Source: Ktedonobacterales bacterium
Lineage (GTDB): Bacteria > Chloroflexota > Ktedonobacteria > Ktedonobacterales > JADMIN01
Reading direction: 5' to 3'
DNA: 10,138 nt
Assembly: GCA_025935235.1 (NCBI GenBank)
Contig: JAICVT010000134.1
Location: 1 to 10,138 of the forward strand
This document shows positions 5,760 through 10,138 of the stretch, in pieces. The position numbers and the translations under genes are program-made. Positions within the stretch are counted from its first letter, which is position 1; the number at the start of each line of letters is the position of its first letter. The notes beneath the pieces are model-generated. The model had not been told where the DNA came from, did no database searches, and saw only the letters and a list, made by a program, of their open reading frames with translations.

Positions 5760-7541
5760 ATGGCAAGCAAACAGGGACGTGGCGTGGCGAGCGACGCGAG
5801 CGACGCGAGCGACGCCCATGAGCGCGAGGGAGCGCGGCGCCTGCTGACGCGTCGTGAGTTCGTGGGCGTCGCGGCAGCGACAGTGGCGGTGGCGGGTTGC
5901 GCGCCCTTTGCCGCGAGCAGCGTCGCGCCGCATCCCACTGCGAGCGCGTTCAAGCTCACCGCGCCAGCGGTGGTCAGCTGTGACGCCACGGTGCCCGCCG
6001 ATCTCGCGTCAGCGGTCATCGCCACGCTGGGCGGCCACGGCGGAGTCGAGGTGGCCTACGCGCTCTCGTCGCCCGTTCCGCCAGCCGACTTCTTCCTCAC
6101 CTTCGGCGCGCCGCTCAAAGGCTACGCGACCAGCGCGACGATTGGCCAGAGCGCCTGGGCGCTGGCGACCCACCTGCGCGTGCCGGTCGAGGAGGTCAGC
6201 CACGCGCAGGCGCAGGGGCTGCTGAGCGGCGCCATCGGCGACTGGAGCGCGGTGGGCGCGCCCTACAGCCTGCCTGTGCAGGTCTTCGCGCTGGCCGGGC
6301 TGCCCGCGCCAACCGGCGTCGCGCTGGCCAAGTCAACGCGGAAGCTGCCCACCTTCGGGGCGCTGCTTGATGCCCTGAGCGCCACGCCGGGATCGCTGGC
6401 GGCGCTGCCCGCCGACGCCTTCGACTGGTCGCTCCACCATGTCGGGGTAGATGGCGTCTTTCCGGCGCAGGGGCGCGGCGATGTGGCGAAGTCGGCCCTG
6501 GGTGGGCTGGCGCTGCGGCTGTGCGCCTCGGATGCGCTGGCGAAGCGTGGCTGCGATCCAGCGAAGGTCGGCGCGGCGGCGCACACGGCGCTGGCGGGCG
6601 CGGCCCCCACGCTGGATATGATCGCGGTCGGCGACATCATGCTGGGGCGCGGCGTGCTGAACCAGATGCTCGCGCGCAACGACTTCAGCTTCCCCTATCG
6701 CGGCGTCCACGATGAGCTGGCGCAGGGCGATCTGCGCGTGGCCAATCTGGAGTGTATGGTAACCGATCTGGTCGCGCCGCCCTCTGATCCCTCCACCTTC
6801 ACCTTCATCTGCCCCTCAAAGGGCATTGATGGGCTGACCTACGCGGGCTTCGACATCGTGACGCTGGCCAACAACCACGCCAACGGCGAGGGGCAGACGG
6901 TTTTCGCCGACCAGCGCCGCCTGCTGACCAACGCGGGCATCCTGCACTGCGGCGGCGGAGAGTCGCTGGCTGAGGCTACCATGCCCGCCATCAAGACGGC
7001 CAAGGGCATGCGCGTGGCGATCCTGAGCTACGACAACATCATGCCGCAGGGGCCATTCGCCACCGAATCCTCCTGGGGGCTGGCGCCGATCAACGTGGAG
7101 ACGCTGCCCGCTGATCTGGCGGCGGCGCGGCGGCAGGCCGATCTGGTGATCCCCTACTTCCACTGGGGCATCGAGTACACCAAGGACCCCACCACCTACC
7201 AGCAGGGCGTGGCGCGGGCGGCGATTGACGCGGGCGCCGATATGGTGCTGGGCAACCACCCCCACTGGACGCAGGCTATTGAGCGCTACAACGGCAAGTT
7301 GATTATCTACTCGATGGGCAACTTCGTCTTCGATCAGGACTGGTCGGAGGAGACGCTGGAGGGGATGCTGCTGCACCTCTACTGGCGCGCGGGCAAGCTG
7401 GTGAGCGTGCGCTTCCGCCCGACCAAGGATCACAACCGCTGCCAGCCCACCATCATGTCGCCCGCCGAGGCGGTCGGCGACTTCGAGCGCATGTGGTCGG
7501 GAAGCGATATGCTGGCCTCCGGGCTGCATGGCGCGGGGTAG
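5760..7541 (+). CDS. Tat-exported lipoprotein: binding-protein-like domain fused to CapA domain
   Basis: A 593-aa protein in three parts. The N-terminus has a twin-arginine motif, LTRREFVGV (29-37), a hydrophobic core, and a lipobox-like VAGC (44-47), so it is probably exported folded by Tat and lipid-anchored at Cys47. Residues 65-280 resemble a diverged PstS-type substrate-binding domain; LLSGAIGDWSAVG (154-166) recalls the 'G.I.nW..vG' segment. Residues 285-575 form a CapA/PgsA domain (PGA_cap, calcineurin-like metallophosphatase fold) with VGDIMLGR (290-297), ANLEC (328-332), LANNHANG (369-376), HWGIEY (468-473), GNHPHWTQ (498-505) and YSMGNFVFDQ (517-526). CapA proteins take part in poly-gamma-glutamate or capsule production, but no capB/capC/pgs genes are here, so a cell-envelope role is all I infer. 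ATG 5760 has GGGAGG 10 bases upstream. A TTG at 5700 is in frame but adds 20 residues before the Tat signal. A 9-bp tandem repeat at 5790-5816 encodes SDASDASDA. Confidence 0.88.
   Translation: MASKQGRGVASDASDASDAHEREGARRLLTRREFVGVAAATVAVAGCAPFAASSVAPHPTASAFKLTAPAVVSCDATVPADLASAVIATLGGHGGVEVAYALSSPVPPADFFLTFGAPLKGYATSATIGQSAWALATHLRVPVEEVSHAQAQGLLSGAIGDWSAVGAPYSLPVQVFALAGLPAPTGVALAKSTRKLPTFGALLDALSATPGSLAALPADAFDWSLHHVGVDGVFPAQGRGDVAKSALGGLALRLCASDALAKRGCDPAKVGAAAHTALAGAAPTLDMIAVGDIMLGRGVLNQMLARNDFSFPYRGVHDELAQGDLRVANLECMVTDLVAPPSDPSTFTFICPSKGIDGLTYAGFDIVTLANNHANGEGQTVFADQRRLLTNAGILHCGGGESLAEATMPAIKTAKGMRVAILSYDNIMPQGPFATESSWGLAPINVETLPADLAAARRQADLVIPYFHWGIEYTKDPTTYQQGVARAAIDAGADMVLGNHPHWTQAIERYNGKLIIYSMGNFVFDQDWSEETLEGMLLHLYWRAGKLVSVRFRPTKDHNRCQPTIMSPAEAVGDFERMWSGSDMLASGLHGAG
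5790..5816 (+). repeat. In-frame 9-bp tandem repeat (x3) in the CapA gene
   Basis: AGCGACGCG, AGCGACGCG and AGCGACGCC encode Ser-Asp-Ala three times, just before the twin-arginine motif. Copy-number change would keep the reading frame. Confidence 0.8.
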
Positions 7542-7690
7542 GGATACGGACGCCTGAAGGCGCAGGCTAGGTGACCTGCGGGCCGCGAGAGCCACGCCTG
7601 CGCGGGCTGGGCATTCAGCCACGTGTGAGCGCAAGGTAGCAGACGCTATTGCTAGCGCCATCCATCGAGCGGAGCGGGGTCAACGGAACA

Positions 7691-7722
7691 CCCTCTCCCA
7701 GAGGGAGAGGGCAGGGTGAGGG
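7691..7722 (-). repeat. Intergenic palindromic repeat, subtype A, copy 3
   Basis: Perfect 9-bp arms CCCTCTCCC (7691-7699) and GGGAGAGGG (7703-7711), then CAGGGTGAGGG. Same orientation as the copy at 3883. It ends 5 bases before the acetyltransferase ATG. The rest of the gap after the CapA gene (7542-7690) has short inverted repeats such as GCAGG/CCTGC but nothing I can name. Confidence 0.85.
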
Positions 7723-7727
7723 CCGCC

Positions 7728-8303
7728 ATGCTGGACTACCATCCGGTGACGCGCGAGCGGCTGGACGACCTGCGGCGCTTCTCGGAGCGGCATGGCCGGT
7801 TCCGCTATTGCTCGTGCATGCGCTGGCGCATGACCAGCGGCGAGTACAGCCGCGCAACCAAAGAGGAGCGCGTGGCGGCGCTGGAGGCGCGCGTGGTGGC
7901 TGAGACGCCGGTCGGCGTGCTGGCCTATCAGGATGGCGAGCCGGTCGGCTGGGTCAGCGTGGCGCCGCGCGAGACGTATGGCGCGCTGGAGCGCTACAAG
8001 GCGCTGGCGCGCGTAGATGACGCCCCGGTCTGGTCAGTGGCCTGCTTCTTCCTCGACCGGAGCGCGCGCGGCCAGGGCGTCACGCTCGGCCTGCTCAACG
8101 CCGCCGTCGCCTATGCCCGCTCGCGGGGCGCGCGGATTATCGAGGGCTATCCTGTCGAGCCTGGCCCGCGCCTCTACACCTACATGGGCGCGCCCGCGAC
8201 CTTCCTCACAGCGGGCTTCGTGGATGTCACCCCGCCTGGGCGCGAGCGCCTTGTGATGCGCTACACAGTCGGCGCGGCTCCAGCGGATCGAGCCAATCAC
8301 TGA
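7728..8303 (+). CDS. GNAT-family N-acetyltransferase
   Basis: A 191-aa protein of the GNAT fold, which moves an acetyl group from acetyl-CoA to an amine. The fold is visible as a central strand VGVLAYQDGEPVGWVSVAP (62-80), then VWSVACFFLDRSARGQGVTLGLLNAAVAYARSRGA (101-135), where RGQGVT (114-119) is the acetyl-CoA pyrophosphate-binding loop, and the C-terminal segment YMGAPATFLTAGFVDV (152-167). The N-terminal part has RYCSCMRWR (26-34), a Cys-x-Cys-x-x-Trp cluster seen in one group of GNAT proteins of unknown substrate. I chose ATG 7728 because GGTGAGGG lies 5-6 bases upstream; the in-frame GTG at 7716 lies inside the palindromic repeat and would lack a clear ribosome binding site. The substrate cannot be told from the sequence. 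The next gene begins 75 bases downstream. Confidence 0.88.
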   Translation: MLDYHPVTRERLDDLRRFSERHGRFRYCSCMRWRMTSGEYSRATKEERVAALEARVVAETPVGVLAYQDGEPVGWVSVAPRETYGALERYKALARVDDAPVWSVACFFLDRSARGQGVTLGLLNAAVAYARSRGARIIEGYPVEPGPRLYTYMGAPATFLTAGFVDVTPPGRERLVMRYTVGAAPADRANH

Positions 8304-8378
8304 GAGCGCCCGACTCGTCATACTCGTAGTAAGCGTGTAGTGACGGCGGAGCTGAGGGCGCCACAGGAGGGGATCACC

Positions 8379-9716
8379 ATGCGGCAGAACGATTTGCGGA
8401 CCCGCGAGCTTGACGACGACTCCCGCGAATATCCCGCGCAGCCGGGTGCGCCGGAGAAGCCGCCTACGCGACGCGGCGCGCTGGCGCCTGTCGCGGCGCT
8501 GCTGGTGGTGGCGCTGATCGGCGCGGTGCTGGTGACGCTCTCTACCCGCCAACCAGCGCGTGGCGCGACAGGCGCCTCTGCGGATGGCACGCCCGTGGCG
8601 GCGCTCTCGCCGACTGCGGCGACGCATCCGGCGCAGACGCTGACGCATGGGGCGGGGCTGCCAGAGGGTGTCGAGATCATCACCTTCACACTGACGGGGC
8701 CTGACGAGGGCTGGGGAACGGGTGGCGTCATCACCAATCCAGTGACCGGCGTGCCAGATCGCGGCATGGTGCTGCATTACACCAGTGGCGCGTGGACGCA
8801 GGTCGGCCCATCGCTGCCGGGCGCGTACCTCGGCGGGATAGACATGCTCTCGTCCTCGGAGGGCTGGGTGATGGGCGGCGATGCCTACGCCAACAGCATA
8901 CTGCTGCACATCACTGGCGATACGTGGCAGAAGGCGTCGCTGCCCGCAGTTGATCCGCACGGCGCGCCCCAGATCATGGCGATGCGCACGCCAGACGAGG
9001 GCTGGATGGCGATGGCGAATCCGAAGGGCGCGCAAGGTGGAGCGAACACGTCGCTGCTGCACGATAGCGGCGGCTCGTGGTCGCTGATCCACACCAGCCT
9101 GCAATACATCACCGACATCGCGCCGGTCGCCGATGGCGAGGCGTGGGTGATCGGCTGGAACGCCGATGGGACCAGCTCGCTCGTGCATGTGCTGGATGGT
9201 ATGGCGGCAGTGGAGCTGAGCAGTCCGGGCAACAGCACATTCAACCGCCTGCGCGTGTTCGCGCCCAACGACATCTGGATCGAAGGCGCCATGCACGCCG
9301 CGACGAACGCTGACATTGACGATGTGCCGCTGAACTATCACTACGACGGCCAGGCGTGGTCGAACGTGAACTTGCAGGTTCCCGACGGCGCGCAGCATAC
9401 TGGCATCGTCTCAGGCGAGGTCGCGTGGAGCTTTACCAGCGCGCAGCTGCCACCACCCAACGAGACGGCGTATGGCGCCATTAGCTCGATCTCCTCCAAC
9501 GCCAGCGGCGCGTGGCAGAAGCTGAGCCTACCTTACAAGAACCTGCAATCTATCGAGATCGTCTCCAGCTCCAGCGCGGATGTCTGGGCCATCGGAACCT
9601 ACATGGTCAACACGCAGCTCCCCGACCACAACGGCGCGCAGAGCTTCGCTGGCATCAGCCACTACGTGCTACTGCGCTACACCAACGGCGCCTGGACCGA
9701 ATGGGGCCGACGTTGA
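8379..9716 (+). CDS. Membrane-anchored protein with seven Trp repeats, probable beta-propeller
   Basis: A 445-aa protein of unknown function. The first 30 residues are charged and cytoplasmic-looking (ELDDDSREYPAQPG). One membrane helix follows at about 34-54 (LAPVAALLVVALIGAVLVTL), then a Thr/Ala/Pro linker to about 95, so the rest lies outside the membrane. Seven repeats follow, each with a motif like S-x-x-E-G-W-x-x-G and ending in an aromatic strand 'x-L-h-Y-x-x-G-x-W'. The key Trp residues are near 112, 163, 209, 256, 300, 350 and 403, a spacing of 44-53 residues. This fits a seven-bladed propeller of the BNR/Ycf48-like kind. No catalytic motif is seen; such proteins usually bind partners or glycans. 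ATG 8379 has an excellent Shine-Dalgarno AGGAGGGG (8365-8372) at 6 bases; an in-frame GTG at 8340 is unlikely. Confidence 0.85.
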   Translation: MRQNDLRTRELDDDSREYPAQPGAPEKPPTRRGALAPVAALLVVALIGAVLVTLSTRQPARGATGASADGTPVAALSPTAATHPAQTLTHGAGLPEGVEIITFTLTGPDEGWGTGGVITNPVTGVPDRGMVLHYTSGAWTQVGPSLPGAYLGGIDMLSSSEGWVMGGDAYANSILLHITGDTWQKASLPAVDPHGAPQIMAMRTPDEGWMAMANPKGAQGGANTSLLHDSGGSWSLIHTSLQYITDIAPVADGEAWVIGWNADGTSSLVHVLDGMAAVELSSPGNSTFNRLRVFAPNDIWIEGAMHAATNADIDDVPLNYHYDGQAWSNVNLQVPDGAQHTGIVSGEVAWSFTSAQLPPPNETAYGAISSISSNASGAWQKLSLPYKNLQSIEIVSSSSADVWAIGTYMVNTQLPDHNGAQSFAGISHYVLLRYTNGAWTEWGRR

Positions 9717-9737
9717 GGAGCGCTCTGTCATTTCCTG

Positions 9738-9767
9738 CTCGTACGCGATGGGCGCACGAGTCCTTTT
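9738..9767 (+). terminator. Probable terminator of the propeller gene
   Basis: CTCGTACGC (9738-9746) pairs with GCGCACGAG (9752-9760) except for one A-C mismatch, with loop GATGG, and is followed by TCCTTTTCC. It begins 22 bases after the stop codon and ends just before the stop of the convergent - strand gene. Confidence 0.6.
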
Positions 9768-9768
9768 C

Positions 9769-10137
9769 CTATTCGGTGGACTCTGGCGCAAGCAGCACGA
9801 TGCGGAATCCAGAGTAGTCGTACCCATACCGAGAATCTTGGCCGTAGCGGGACGCTGAGCGTACTATTTCAGGCGCATCGCACCACGAGCCGCCGCGTAC
9901 GGAAACGCTACCGGGATTCGAGTAGTTACGGGCAGTCACACGGCCAGCGTACACGTAACTATTTTCAGTAGGATACACGCTGGCAGTCCACTCCCTAACG
10001 TTTCCGCTCATGTCTTCCGCGCCGCATGGGCTAGCGCCACTTTTCCGCCCCGCGCGCAGATTTTCCTCACGCGGTCCATACCAGCCTACTGGTGTCGTTG
10101 TCCCCTGATTGCTGGCATCGGCGTTACAGCGAGTCGC
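9769..10137 (-). CDS. SUMF1/FGE-sulfatase-fold protein, C-terminal part (partial)
   Basis: The frame is open from the right edge to the TAG at 9769-9771, giving 122 residues of the C-terminal half of a SUMF1 (formylglycine-generating enzyme-like) domain. Family motifs in order: RCNADASNQGTTTPVGWY (3-20), CGAEDMSGNVREWTAS (38-53), SVRGGSW (79-85), RSASRYGQDSRY (93-104) and SGFRIVLL (109-116). The only Cys residues are at 4, 38 and 86; the paired active-site Cys of true FGE, expected in the last part of the domain, is not seen. It is therefore probably a structural or ligand-binding member, not a sulfatase activator. Codon use is unlike the rest of the window: half of 30 codons counted after EW end in A or T, against 2 of 30 in a stretch of the propeller gene, which suggests transfer. 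The internal ATG at 10011 is not the true start, since conserved family sequence continues upstream of it. Confidence 0.88.
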   Translation of the reverse strand, partial: ATRCNADASNQGTTTPVGWYGPREENLRAGRKSGASPCGAEDMSGNVREWTASVYPTENSYVYAGRVTARNYSNPGSVSVRGGSWCDAPEIVRSASRYGQDSRYGYDYSGFRIVLLAPESTE

Positions 10138-10138
10138 A

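Noticed and set aside
9067..9081. The 15 bases GCGGCGGCTCGTGGT also occur, inverted, at 9882-9896 in the SUMF1-fold gene; possible template/variable repeat pair.
   Set aside because: Both copies simply encode Gly-Gly-Ser-Trp or similar, similarity stops at the ends, and there is no adenine-specific pattern.
8034..9398. Long open frame on the - strand, antisense to the acetyltransferase and propeller genes.
   Set aside because: High-GC genes often leave an open antisense frame. The product is Arg/His-rich with no recognisable motif, and the + strand proteins show clear domains.

Overview
The window is high-GC bacterial DNA with strong G/C preference at third codon positions in most genes. It reads as ordinary chromosome of a free-living, probably soil or environmental bacterium. 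The gene mix (EfeU/FTR1 permease, PknB-type kinase, PRC-barrel protein, Tat-exported CapA protein, Trp-rich propeller protein, SUMF1/FGE-fold domain) and the GC-rich palindromic repeats fit Chloroflexota or a neighbouring phylum best. This is inference: no rRNA or phylogenetic marker is present.

Layout. Bases 2-157 hold the 3' end of an unrecognised + strand gene. An FTR1-family iron permease follows on the - strand (353-1201). It has a clear terminator at 299-331 and a well-formed promoter around 1340-1369 that overlaps an A/T-rich palindrome. From 1699 onward seven genes lie on the + strand: panB (pantothenate/CoA synthesis), a soluble Ser/Thr kinase, a two-helix membrane protein of unknown function, a PRC-barrel-like protein with two related halves, a Tat-exported lipoprotein joining a binding-protein-like domain to a CapA metallophosphatase-like domain, a GNAT acetyltransferase, and a membrane-anchored protein with seven Trp-containing repeats that looks like a seven-bladed beta-propeller. 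A probable terminator (9738-9767) ends this run. At the right edge, on the - strand, is the C-terminal part of a SUMF1/FGE-sulfatase-fold protein whose codon use differs sharply from its neighbours.

The + strand genes do not form one obvious pathway. Gaps of 75-330 bases and individual Shine-Dalgarno sites suggest several small transcription units. Intergenic gaps carry at least five copies of a palindromic repeat family (two subtypes, both orientations). One copy abuts the kinase stop codon and another supplies the apparent ribosome binding site of the acetyltransferase.

The items most worth a second look are the SUMF1-fold gene with its atypical codon use and variable-region-like 3' end, the Tat/lipobox CapA fusion, the iron-permease promoter/operator, and the repeat family. 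I saw no CRISPR array, tRNA, rRNA, integrase, transposase or reverse transcriptase.
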